Origin: Sorex araneus
Lineage: Eukaryota > Chordata > Mammalia > Eulipotyphla > Soricidae
DNA length: 64,000 nt
Assembly (NCBI RefSeq): GCF_027595985.1
Contig: NC_073305.1
Location: 178,701,949-178,765,948, forward strand
Reading direction: 5' to 3'
Positions 46,651 to 56,699 of this stretch are shown here, in pieces (position 1 is the stretch's first letter; each line of letters opens with the position of its first letter). A program made the translations under genes and the position numbers. The notes below the pieces were generated by a model. That model was given only the letters and a program-made list of their open reading frames with translations. It searched no databases and had not been told where the DNA came from.

Positions 46651-48189
46651 TCAGCCCTACCACATCTTTATCTAATCATCTGATGACTCAGTTGTGGTAC
46701 AAGCCAGCAATGCCCAGGAGACCGCTGGGAAAGTAGGTCTGGAGATGTAGTCAGTGGTGAAGCTAGAAAAACAGACTTGAACCTTCTTACCCCTGAGTGC
46801 TGATGCATCAGAGCAGGGGACAAGTGTGTCCAGCTGGAGCACTGAGAGGGACAAGAAGGACTGGGAGCCAGACCGTGTAGCTTCTAGAAGCTCTAGAAGA
46901 AAACTGACCACAAGTGCTATTCTTTCCCTCACTCTCACCGTAACGAATTCACCGAGAAGTGGAAAGAGCACGCTACGGGAAAACTATTCAAGAAAATGCC
47001 TTGAATTATGGGTCTTGGACTAAATTGGATCCTGAGCTTCAGAAAGAATCTGAAGTCTATGCGAGAGCCAGACTCCTGGTCCTGCCTACACGTAGGCCTC
47101 TCCGCCTTCCCTTCTCCTGTTCTCCTTTTTCCCTCCTTTTAAAATCTCTCTCCTCTACTTCCCTGCCTCTTTTCCCCCTCCCCTCCTCCCCCCCTGTGCA
47201 TTCTCTTCTCTCCCATTCCCTTTTTATCGTATCCAACTGTCTTGCCCCTTCCAGGTTAAGTCCAGACTGACCGACTGTGGGGGTGCCCGCTGACCAGGAG
47301 GAGGCGCTGTCACCCACAGGGTCTGGGTCCTGCATTTCGGCATGTCCCTATTGCAGACTGGCTGGGAACTCACCTTGTGCTCCCGTGTTGCAATGTCTCA
47401 GATCACAGTATTATATTTTTGGCAATATGACACCATCATCCTTTTGGTAATTAAAAAAAACCCTCTCCATTTCTCTCTACTTTATATGTGTTCAGTCTCT
47501 AGAGCCACTCATAAATCTCATGGTGACTGCGTAGGGTGCCGGGGGCCAGAGGTCAGCCACTCCTGGCATTGTACTGAGAGTCACTTAATATCCAAGGCAA
47601 TGACTAATATTTGGCCAGAAAGGCTCCACTGGGCATCACGTGCCCGGGGACCCTGGGTGAGGGCGTCTCATTATCGTGTACCCTGGTCCAGAAAAAAAAA
47701 AAGAGTTGAGGTTTCAGGTGTATTCATGTGGACACCATTGGGAAGCCAGAGACCCTCTCTCTCTGGTTGCCCGTGTCTATAAGCCATCAACTGTGGAAAG
47801 TCCCCAATCGCTTTATGACCCACCTTCGCCTTATCTTCATATCCCCGGGCTTTCAAGAATATGTTTTCGTCTGTGTTTACAGAAAGCGGTCAAGGGAGCT
47901 GTTTGTGGAGTGGTTTGTGGGTCTGTTTAATGAGGTGGAGGAATATTACATTTCAGCTCGAAGCACATCTCTAGAACGCCCAAGCCTTTCTTCCTAAGTC
48001 TGGTTTCCTGGTGCAAGCCCAGCGAGGCCAGTGGTGTGTCATCAGGAGGGAGAGTGGCGCCCAGGGGTTCCAAGTGTCCCCAGCGGACTCCGCTGGTTCA
48101 ATTATAATCTTCAGGAAAAACCACCCAAGTCTCACTTGGTAAACTTGCACTCCATAACCCTGGGACTGCCGTTCTATTTGACCCTTAAG
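46651..48189. other. Upstream ESR1 flank, repeat-poor
   Basis: Unique sequence with a pyrimidine-rich stretch at 47095-47225. No exon can be asserted. Confidence 0.45.
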
Positions 48190-48870
48190 TCTCCCAAGCA
48201 AGTCTGTTTTTGTTATTTGCTTCTCTGTCTCTGTCTCTGTCTCTCTGTGTCTCTCTATCTCCTCCTCCTCCTCCTCCCCCCACCCCCTCTGCTGGAAGCG
48301 ATGCTGGGAGTCCTAGACGGGCTCCCAGGATAAGGCGCAAAAGGAGTTTGGCTGACTCTGGCTTTGCCACACTGCCCCCCTGTGCAAGCTTCTCTCCAGT
48401 CCCCTGCCACTCACCCAGCTCCGCGCTGCAGCCCAGCTGCTGTGCCTGCGGGAGGGGCTGCCAAGTGCCCAGCCTACTGGCTGCTTCCCGAGTCCCTGCC
48501 ATTCCACATCCAAACACATCCCCGCTCGCGCCGCCACTCTCTGCTCTGCCCAGTGCGAGCGCGTGTGCGAGCCCGCCCGCCCTGCCTTCCCTCTCCCACA
48601 CTCTGACTTGGACAAGCTCGGGGAAAGCTTTCTGGAAAGGCGTCCGCTTAGCAGTCGGGTAGGTTTATTCTCATTTCTCTCTCTCTCTAGCTTGCGCGTT
48701 TGGAGAAGGCAACTTAGCTCGATCGCTCAGTGTCTCTATCTTAGCCGAGAGCGGAGGCTTGGCTGCTTTTTGGTGGGTTTCTCTGGGCAACTCTCCCCCC
48801 CGTGTTTTTTCCCTCCTTTCAGGACTTGCCGGGATTCTAGAAACTGACAGAAGACTAGGTGGGTTCCGAT
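48190..48870 (+). promoter_or_regulatory. Candidate upstream ESR1 promoter / alternative first exon block
   Basis: A block of raised GC and pyrimidine content about 1.8-2.4 kb upstream of the ESR1 start codon. It includes (CT)-rich and (CCT)n runs at 48222-48290 and CpG-rich sequence at 48300-48600. Donor-like sites are CGG|GTAGGT near 48658 and CTAG|GTGGGT at 48855-48864. Human ESR1 has upstream leader exons (B, C) in this distance range. The exon assignment is inference; no coding function is claimed for the open frames here. Confidence 0.4.
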
Positions 48871-50368
48871 CTTTCAAGAAGTGCTTCTTGCATGTGTTTC
48901 AAAAAAAAAAAAAAGACAAGTTTGATTTATGGAAATGAAATTATCTGTAGAAAAATTGCCTTGGGGATTAATGGTTGCTGGGCATAAGGAAAAATATCTT
49001 TGATTCACCTGGTGTGTTTTTGACTCCTTCCTTACTTACAGCCTGTGGTTAGGGTGGGGAGGATCAATTTTAGCATCCTATGAAATTAGCCACATCTGCA
49101 GACAGCCCCTGGGAAACGGCTCCTCTGCTCTTCTAAGAATTAGGTAAAATGTGAACTCTTATGAAATATTCAAAAACATTACTAACAGTAACTTTGGGAT
49201 TTATAACTGCTGTGAACCATTTGTCAGATGCTCTGTTGGGTATTTGAGGTAGCAATTATGGTGATTAGCAATTATCATGGTCCTATCTATCTGCTATTAA
49301 GGAAAGTTGATTTTAAAAGTATAGACTTAAAAAGATATATGTTGCAGTTATGAGTTCACAATATATCAGTATCAGGTCTTTTGTATGTGTATAGCTTTAT
49401 CCTTATACATATACGCATATTTATATACAGTGTGTGCATGGTTAGCTTTTAATTCGGTTCAAAACTTTCTTTCTATTACTTTCTCTCTCGGTACATCCTA
49501 CCTAGCCCCAGGGAAAGTGAGATGGTTCAATGACAGGATTTTAGGATTGAAGAAAGGTATGTCCGCATTTTGCAACTGACTGGTTAGCTGAATGGTGTGA
49601 CTTAAGTGCCAAAGGCTGGTTAATGACTCGAGACTACTTTTCCTAGGCAAAGGTCGCAATTCATATTTATCTTTCTGAAGTTTGGGTTGCATAACCTGTG
49701 GATGGCATGGTGCGCCTAAGCAGAGGTTTCTGTGAATCATCCTTCATTTGAGAATTCCTGCGGGGAAGAAGGACAGCACCGGTCCAACGCAAACACAGAA
49801 GTGGGGTTGGGGCGGCTCTCCACCTGGTGGCAAGGGGGTCGCGCTTCGGGCGGAGTATTTTGCAGACGAGGTAATGGAGGTCCCGAACGCAGCAGCATCA
49901 CCAGTTGAGCAAAACGCAGTTCTTCCTCTGGGCAGGCTTTGAATCTCGCCCCCGTCCGCTTCTTCACGCCCCCCCCCTCCCGCCCCGACGCCCCTCCCCA
50001 CGCCCCTGAGCTAAAGAGGGGCCGGCTGCAGGTGCCCGCGCGCACCCCATTCGGTCCGTCCCCTATCTCAGTCACAGCACGGGCCTGTCCAGGGTCATTC
50101 TCTGTCCACAGCCGCCGATCTGCAGCCGACGGCGGGCGCGCAGGGAGCCGGGAGAGAGACAAACAAGAGATAGGTGGGGGGCGCGGCGAGGAGTGCGCGG
50201 CCGGCCGCCCCTTAAGACGGATCCCGGCTCGGAGGGGCCTTCCGAAGGCGCCTGTCGCGCCCGTCTCCCCGGGGCCACCTTTAGGCGAGTCCCGCGGCTG
50301 ACCCGCCCTCCTGCCGCGAAATTCCGCCTCCCGGGCCAGCCAGCCGAGCGGCCCGAGCCGGAAAGTTG

Positions 50369-50405
50369 GCGGGTGGGGGAGAGAAGGGGGTGGGGGTGGG
50401 GGGGA
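50369..50405 (+). promoter_or_regulatory. G-rich tract, candidate G-quadruplex in ESR1 promoter
   Basis: A purine tract with runs of 3, 5, 5, 5 and 7 G separated by short spacers, about 250-290 bases upstream of the start codon. It satisfies the four-G-run pattern for an intramolecular quadruplex and also contains Sp1/KLF-like GGGGTGGGG boxes. Function is inferred. Confidence 0.55.
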
Positions 50406-50626
50406 AGCGGCCGATCGGGAGCCGCAGCCGAGCCGGGTCCCGCCGGGAGAGATGTCGCGGCCAAGGCTGGCGGGCGGCCAGCACCTTTGTCATGCTTCTG
50501 GGCCCGCGGGGCCCCGACTTCAAAAGTTGGCGACCCGCGGGCCGCGCTCGCTCGGGAGCGCACCGGGGCCGGGCCCGCGCCGCGCCGCGCCGCCGCCTCT
50601 CACCGCGGGCTCCGCTCTCGTTGCAG
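50400..50626 (+). promoter_or_regulatory. ESR1: Probable proximal ESR1 promoter / exon 1A leader
   Basis: GC-rich sequence directly upstream of the coding segment, contiguous with it in transcripts from the proximal promoter. No TATA box is evident near a plausible start site. The exact transcription start cannot be fixed from sequence. In human the proximal transcript begins about 230 bases before the start codon, which would put it near 50.42 kb here; that is an inference. Confidence 0.6.
50611..50626 (+). promoter_or_regulatory. ESR1: Splice acceptor shared by alternative ESR1 upstream first exons
   Basis: Pyrimidine-rich tccgctctcgttgcag, ending in AG at 50625-50626, lies just 5' of the start-codon segment. 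Transcripts from the proximal promoter would read through it as exon sequence, while transcripts from upstream promoters would splice into it. The position and flanks match the known common acceptor of human ESR1. The polypyrimidine tract is weaker than in human, with several purines. Confidence 0.75.
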
Positions 50627-50655
50627 GTGGCTGAGTCCCGAGCGGCGGCCGGAGC
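50627..50655 (+). other. ESR1: ESR1 5' UTR segment downstream of the common splice acceptor
   Basis: These 29 bases lie between a conserved acceptor (ctctcgttgcag, ending at 50626) and the start codon. In human ESR1 several upstream leader exons splice to an acceptor in the same place (gtgctctttttccag followed by gtggc). The sequence here also begins gtggc, and the upstream 'gccgcctctcaccgcgggctccgctc' parallels the human 'gccgcctctaacctcgggctgtgctc'. The leader piece is clearly shorter than the human one of about 70 bases. Homology is from memory of the human sequence. Confidence 0.8.
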
Positions 50656-51116
50656 ATGACCATGACCCTGCACAGCAAAGCCCCGGGCATGGCCCTGCTG
50701 CAGCAGATGCAGAGCGGCGGCGAGCTGGAGCCGCTCAACCGCCAGCAGCTCAAGATGCCCCTGGAGCGGCCCCTGGGCGACGTGTACGTGGACGGCAACA
50801 GGCCTGGCGGCGGCGTGTACGGTTACCCCGAGGGCGCCGCCTACGACTTCAACGCGCCCGTCGCGCCCGCCGTCTACGGCCAGGCGGGCCTCGGCGGCTA
50901 CGGCCCCGGGTCCGAGGCGGCCGCGGCGTACGGCACCAACAACCTCGGGGGCTTCCCCCAGCTCAACAGCGTGTCTCCGAACCCCGTGATGCTGCTGCAC
51001 CCGCCGCCGCAGCTCTCGCCCTACCTGCACCCGCACGGCCAGCAGGTGCCCTACTACCTGGACAGCGAGCCCAACGCCTACGCCCTGCGCGAGGCCGGGC
51101 CCCCGGCCTTCTACAG
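50656..51116 (+). CDS. ESR1: ESR1 first coding exon (estrogen receptor alpha, A/B domain), partial CDS
   Basis: Encodes the first 153 residues plus two bases of codon 154 (Arg) of estrogen receptor alpha, the ligand-activated nuclear transcription factor for estradiol. It covers the N-terminal A/B region with activation function AF-1; the DNA- and ligand-binding domains lie in exons beyond the window. The N-terminus [15 protein letters not shown], the block [10 protein letters not shown], the segment [13 protein letters not shown] and the end EAGPPAFYR match mammalian ESR1 closely. The human exon encodes 151 residues plus the split Arg; this copy is 3 longer, with a Gly-rich insertion near residues 47-57. 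Ser121 in QLSPYL corresponds to the human MAPK site Ser118, and Ser107 to human Ser104. The Ser106 position is Asn109 here. ATG 50656 has A at -3, like the human start. The frame runs on into the intron to a stop at 51154-51156, which would add an unrelated 12-residue tail if the intron were retained. Identification is very secure. Confidence 0.97.
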
Positions 51117-51122
51117 GTACCC
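51111..51122 (+). promoter_or_regulatory. ESR1: ESR1 exon 1 splice donor (CAG|GTACCC)
   Basis: The exon ends ctacag at 51116 and the intron begins gtaccc at 51117. This splits the Arg codon AG|G exactly where human ESR1 exon 1 ends (AFYR then PNSDN in exon 2). Confidence 0.93.
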
Positions 51123-51805
51123 GCGCCGCCCGCCCCGCCACCACTTCGGGGGGTAGCGGCCCAGCACCGACTGGCCGCCAGCGGGAGGGAGCGGGACGCG
51201 GGGACGCCCCGTCGCCACCTTCGGGGTGAACTGCGCACCCGCGCGCGCGCGCTCTCGCTGGAACGCAGTCGGTGCGGGGGTTTACGGGGCAGGGGGCGGG
51301 CCGAGGGGTGCTGCTGAAGGTGCATCTCGGGGTCTAGAGTCAAGTTTTCTAGTTTGAGCTGAAAGGGAGAAAAAAAAAGCGGGGAAAATTAAAATAAATA
51401 AATAATAAAAAAGATCCCCCGCCTCCCAGGGGTCTGCGGGAGGCGCAGCTCTAAAGCCCCGCGCGCTTTCTAACCAAACACTTGTCAGGGAGGCCCGCAA
51501 AGGCTATTTGTTATTGCGGGCAGAGGAGGGTGTCCCGCAGCCCCCCCTCCCACCACATAGTAAATAAACACCAGGCGCTTGGGGTCCCAGGTGTCCCTCC
51601 TTGGAATTTGAATTAAAGGCAGCGGGCGCGGATGGGGGGACGGTGTTTGGCGCTTTCCAACAGTTTCCAACAGAGTTCTTATTTAAAAGACACTGGTTTC
51701 TAAGGAGCTAGCAACATGTTGCTTTCCTCTGGCATCTCGTCTCAGGATGGGAAACAGGCGATTCTGTTTTTTGGTTTGGTTTTGTTTGGGTTTTTTTTTT
51801 TTTCT

Positions 51806-51840
51806 GCGTGCGTGCGTGCGTGTGCGCGTGCGTGCGTGTG
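51806..51840. repeat. (GTGC)n-like purine-pyrimidine alternating run
   Basis: gcgtgcgtgcgtgcgtgtgcgcgtgcgtgcgtgtg, an alternating sequence with Z-DNA potential. Confidence 0.85.
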
Positions 51841-51938
51841 TTTTCTACATGTGTGTATTTCCTGGCGCCCGCCCTTCATAGACCCCCCCCTCCCCGCCCC
51901 ACACCTTTCCCAGGTTCCCCCTTTTGCATGTTCGAGAA

Positions 51939-51954
51939 CCCCCCCCCCCCCCCC
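51939..51954. repeat. Poly-C run
   Basis: 16 consecutive C followed by ggg. Confidence 0.9.
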
Positions 51955-52800
51955 GGGATTTCATGGCAATGTTCTTTTCAGGAGAGTTACCAATGAGGTG
52001 ATGGGTCGGAACAAGTTTCTGCTTTCTGAGCTCTCTGCCTGGATCCTAGTTGCTGCAGACGACAGACATAAGTCTCGTGACAAGGGGAAATTTATAGGTG
52101 TTCCGTGAGCGCAAAACATGCCCCGTTTTTTAAATACTCGGCTACCAGCTCAGTTGCATTCCCAGCCTGTGGGGCGCAAGCGTGCCCCCTACCCCACGCC
52201 CGCCCACTGCTGCTGGCCGGCTGGGTTCCCAGCCTGTCAGTGGGTGCGTTGCAAAGGTTGGCTCCCGGGGACACTAAGGCAAGCACCACTGTAGCTAGAG
52301 CTTTGATTGCTTGTGCTCTTGCATTCCCCCCTGAAAGAGATGAAGACTTTCCTTCCACTCCCCTCCCGATTTCCTTCTGACAGTTTGTCCCCATGCTGGT
52401 GGACCCGGAGGGGTGGTTACCTGTGTCCTAGCGCCCACGGGATGTGAGCCCCAAGGACTGAGACTAGGAGGAATTGGAGCGCCCACCAGATGGGGCTTTG
52501 AGTCAGGCACTGCCTGATCCTTGCCTCTCAGGCACCCTGCGCTCTCGCGGATCCCTGGTCCATCCTCCCGCACACTCCCCTCCAATCCCCAGCGGACAGG
52601 CCCTGGCTAGTTACACTACTTTTTTCCCCAGAGATATTTATGACAGTAGAAAGGGGAGGAAAGTGACACGGGAAGCCACCAATGGGCACATTTAGGGGGT
52701 CTGAACGTCCATTCCCTGCACCCTTAAAGGGCTTCCGGGGTTCCCATAGTCAGGCGGGTCCTGCCACTTAAAGCCATCCCAGGAAGCGAACTTTTAAAAA

Positions 52801-55430
52801 GGTCGGCCTATTCCCAGTGAATTTTGCTAGCTTTAAGTCAATTTTTTTTTAAAGTGGGCAAGAATTAATTTTGTTCACTTTAGAAAACATGTTAGAATAA
52901 AATAGGACCATTAAGTCCTCATTCACACATTTTAAAAGAAATCCTCTACGGGGAGGAAGGCAGGGATGATGTGGATTCCATAACCTCCTGGTAGACTGCA
53001 GAAACTATTTTCTTTTCCACCTAATTTTCAGTTCTTTTATTGCAAATTAATGCCACCAAATTTCAATGGACACTAATGAGACTGCTCCCCAGTGGATTAT
53101 TTACTGCCTTGCTAATAATTACAAAGTGAGCATGGTCAAATGAAAGAGTGGAACACATTTTATTCAAAATTATTCATCATCCCAGGGGCAAATAATATCA
53201 CTAGAAGGTGCCCCATCTTAAACTATTTTTTTCTATTGCAGTAGATGATCTTCCAATACTTTTAGAATAATAATTTTCAGAAACTAACCAAGAACTTAAA
53301 AATAAAGTAGAAGCCATGCAGATATGAGATTCTGTACAGAGATTTGGTTTTAGAGTGATTCTTTTTTCCCTTTGTAGTTTTTTCCCCAGAACTTTGACTT
53401 TTGTTTGAATTTTGCCTCCTATAAATCATGAAGATGAAGTGGTAGCTTGCTTGAAATGAATGGACATTACTAAATATTGCCCCACTCTCCCTGTTTCTGC
53501 TTGAAGATATGTCTAGATAAAAAACTGATACTTGCTTGGGACTTTTATAAAGAACCTTTGCTTTTTTTTTTCAGTGGTTATTAGAACATTGGGGACTGAA
53601 AGCAGTGTTTTCAAACCCCTTGTCAAAACCCAGAGATCATGAAATCAGTTTAGTGCATATACAACTTTAAAAATAGGGAGGCTCATTAGAAGAGAAGGAA
53701 TAGAAAATATTTAGTAAAGGTGAGTTTTATTTATTGTAATTATACGTGATTGCATAGTAACTGTTGTACATTTGATTTTTATCAGGGTTGAGGTCAAAGA
53801 ATTTTGAAAGCTACTGGCCTCAAATGCTCTGTTCAAGTAGAAAACAAAAAATTTGAAGAAGCGGTTGCTTGTTTTATCTATAAAAATTCAAAGACTCACT
53901 AAGTTGCTTTAGTTTTCACCTCCTAGAAATTAGATGATATCTTGAGATCAGTTGACTTAAAAGTTGAAATTACTGATTGTTAACTTTTCCATTTGTAAAA
54001 TGGATGATAAAATATCTGATCTTTTGGATTGACCACCAGAATGTTCCATTGGAATGAGCGGAGAATTTGTGGGAAGATCACATTATTTCACAGTGAGATG
54101 CTTTTGCTGTCTTCTATTGACTGTAGAATATAGCCATATTGGTGTATGAAAATATGATTTGTAAAAGTACTCTAGGCATTTAATAACCTGAGAAAGATTG
54201 TTATAATACCCAATAAATTAAGAGGGGGAAATCTGTAAGTAATCAAGCTGACCTCCAGTGGACCTCCAGTCATTCAAATTATGAATCCAGTCAGTGTACA
54301 AGTTATTAGGGCTTCTCCTTTAAAAAAAAAGTTTTGTGTCTTGTTGAAGTTTTTTTGAGAAGTAAGTAACACATACTGGGTGTATGATAAACCAGGTTTT
54401 TTAAAAAGGTCTATTGAATACTATGCTTTTATTTTAAAACAAATAAAAACCTAAATTGGATTTTAAAAAATATGGTGCGTATGATTCAGTTTCTCCTTCA
54501 GTTTTATTCAAAATTCCTGTTTGAATTCTAAGAAGGACCGCAGTATAAAATGACTCTCTTTTTTCCTTCTTCATGAAATTTTAGGTAGGAAGTATCCCAC
54601 TGGTGGTAATTTAATTTTATTTTCAACTCTGAACAGAAACTCATTTCTAGGGAGATATTTGGATGACTAATTTTCACATTTCCAATAATTCTTTTTTTGT
54701 ATGTAGGTATTATTTATTTCCTTCCTTCCTTCAATTAATTGAAATTGTTATGTTTATTTGATACTTTGATTTGGTCTAATAGTTCCAGGAGTAACATACT
54801 GCCTCAGAAATGAATGTATTTTTGATAGAAAACAGCATCAGCTCTTCAAACACTCTTTCATTTTCAACTACTCCATGTAGCTCATACCTTTCTGAGAGGT
54901 CCTCAAGGATCATTGCCACTTATTCTAATCTTCTTTCTTACACCCCATAAGTTAATTTGGATCTTTGGATAACTCTTGTGAATAAATTTAGTATGTGACA
55001 TTCATAACTTTAGAAAATTCAAGTTCAGCATGCTGTCTTATTATTTTAAGAACATAAAATATAGGCTAGAATTGACATCAAGAAAATATATGTGATATAT
55101 GTACACGAATTTTAATGATAGGACATCAGAGATTTTTTTCAAATGAGATTGTAATGAGATAGTATATAAGCCTCTAATACCTTTCCGATTTTATTCACTT
55201 ATGAATATTTTCTGATGCTTTTATAAACTTAAAAATATAACTGGCAAGAACTTATGTGTATAGTCAGGAGTTTCACTGCAAATAAAGAATAATAATGTAA
55301 TGAAATCTTTTCTTTCTGTGTTAACCAAATCTATGTATCTGCAACATTTTTTCGTTGCCTGGGTTATCATAAGGAGTTTTAATGATTTGGGCACAATTTA
55401 AAACAATCATTGATTACATGAAAATAGTTT
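52801..55430. other. SINE-free AT-rich intron 1 block
   Basis: About 2.6 kb with no recognised mobile element. 53020-53210 is rich in homeodomain-like TAAT cores (ctaatttt, attaatgcc, gctaataattac, caaattaat), suggesting a constrained element. No coding content seen. Confidence 0.45.
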
Positions 55431-55475
55431 TACCTAAAGAATTATAGGCCTTTATATTCTCATTTCCCCTTTATA

Positions 55476-55565
55476 TTCTAATATATATAGATATATATTC
55501 TAATATATATATTAGAATAATATATATTCTAATAATTATAGGCCTTTATATTATAATATATATGT
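55476..55565. repeat. AT-rich inverted and direct repeats
   Basis: attctaatatatata...tatatatattagaat forms a long hairpin. The phrase 'aattataggcctttatatt' appears at about 55440 and again at about 55534. Confidence 0.85.
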
Positions 55566-55754
55566 TCAGCATAAAACCAGTATTGCTAACTCCTCATGTG
55601 GTTTCATTGTCATTTGAAATTGAACTTTATAGAACCCTTCGGAAAGCCTCCAGCTCTCTTTATTTGCTAGAGCACATTGGCTGGAGAGGACCAATTAGTC
55701 ATTCGGTTTAACCTTGAGTTTCAATTTGGTCTTCAGAGGAAGGAAAACCCAGAC

Positions 55755-55868
55755 TGGCCTCAATGGTTTAGAACACAAATGCATATATTAAATAGAAATG
55801 TAGAAATGTGTTGGCCTCAATGGTTCAGAACGCAAATGCATATACTAGACAGAAATGTAGAAATGTGT
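55755..55868. repeat. 57-bp tandem duplication
   Basis: Two adjacent units (55755-55811, 55812-55868), each starting tggcctcaatggtt and ending agaaatgtagaaatgtgt, with only a few substitutions. Confidence 0.95.
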
Positions 55869-56509
55869 GTGTGTGTATACACATGAATTGAATTCTGTGA
55901 ATAGAAACCAAGCAATGTGAAAGTGTAAGAGGTATTGTAGAAGGTTCTTACATCAAAATCATGAAACCATTTTGTTTTATTTTTGCCGTTTTGATTTAAA
56001 CCCTTCCAATGGACTGATCTTTGTTGCCATCTAAGTTAGCCCCCAATCTGATGTGTCCTTCACGTCACATGTAGATCCTACCTTTGAAATCTGGGCTTTG
56101 ATGGGAGCACCTTTAGGATATGTGTGATGAATTGAGGGAAGAAACTACAAATTTCTCAGCACCTTAGAGAATATTATTTGGGATTATAGAGGAAGGTTGG
56201 CATTAACAATACTTTGAATTACCTAAGCACTTTCCAACCTTGATTAAAAAAAAAACTAAAACTATTTAGTGCCCAAATGGACACATTTTTATATTGTTTA
56301 ATGAAGTCATAATTTCAAGAAACTTGGTCAAATGAGAGAGGGTGTGATTGCCGCCCGTACGTGGTGTGGTGGTTTGGTGTGGAATTAAAGGTAGTGGTGG
56401 CGGTTGTTGGTGGTGATGGCGATGGTTCTTTGAAGTTTTGGCATCACTTTGGGAATGTCACTTTTCCTGATGTCTATTATGGAGTCTGAGCAGAGAAATC
56501 ACTCGTGCT

Positions 56510-56698
56510 GCAGAGACAGTACAAGTGAGCAGCTACTTGCTTGCTGTGGTGGTTACAACCCTGGTTTGAATCTCTAGCACCACCTATGGTTCCTGATTAT
56601 GGCTGAGGGGGTCACACAAATAACCCCTGAGCATTTCCTGGGGTTGCCCCTCCACCCCCCCAAAAGAAACCACCCCACAACAACAACAACAACAACAA
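56510..56698 (+). mobile_element. Old SOR-like SINE ending in (AAC)n
   Basis: ctgcagagacagtacaagtgagcagctacttgc ... aacccctgagcatttcctggggttgcccc, then C-run and (AAC)n. First SINE after the ESR1 desert. Confidence 0.65.
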
Positions 56699-56699
56699 A

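Larger units (their letters stand above)
1..50399. other. 5' flank of ESR1: intergenic or upstream-leader intron sequence
   Basis: No coding exon of a cellular gene is recognisable here. In human the alternative ESR1 promoters extend over 100 kb upstream, so this stretch may be transcribed as introns between leader exons. Content is SINEs, L1 fragments, one RTE element and unique AT-rich sequence. Confidence 0.6.
49780..51310. promoter_or_regulatory. CpG island over the ESR1 promoter and first coding exon
   Basis: Base composition changes abruptly to very GC-rich DNA with dense CG dinucleotides (for example ccgcgccgcgccgcgccgccgcc at 50577-50599), against an AT-rich flank. Long open frames on both strands here, up to several hundred codons, result from the scarcity of AT-rich stops and not from extra genes. 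The ESR1 promoter CpG island is well known as a methylation target in human. Confidence 0.9.
51311..52800. other. Proximal intron 1, GC-rich shore of the CpG island
   Basis: Contains a GC-rich shore, a (GTGC)-rich run at 51806-51840, a 16-C run at 51939-51954, and a CCAAT motif at 52679-52683. No exon. Proximal intron 1 may contain regulatory elements, which is inference. Confidence 0.45.

Noticed and set aside
50281-51144. 287-codon antisense frame over ESR1 exon 1
   Set aside because: Shadow frame in GC-rich DNA with no recognisable protein.
50193-51317. 374-codon frame overlapping ESR1 exon 1 in another phase
   Set aside because: Arg/Ala/Pro-rich shadow of the CpG island; the ESR1 frame is conserved, this one is not.
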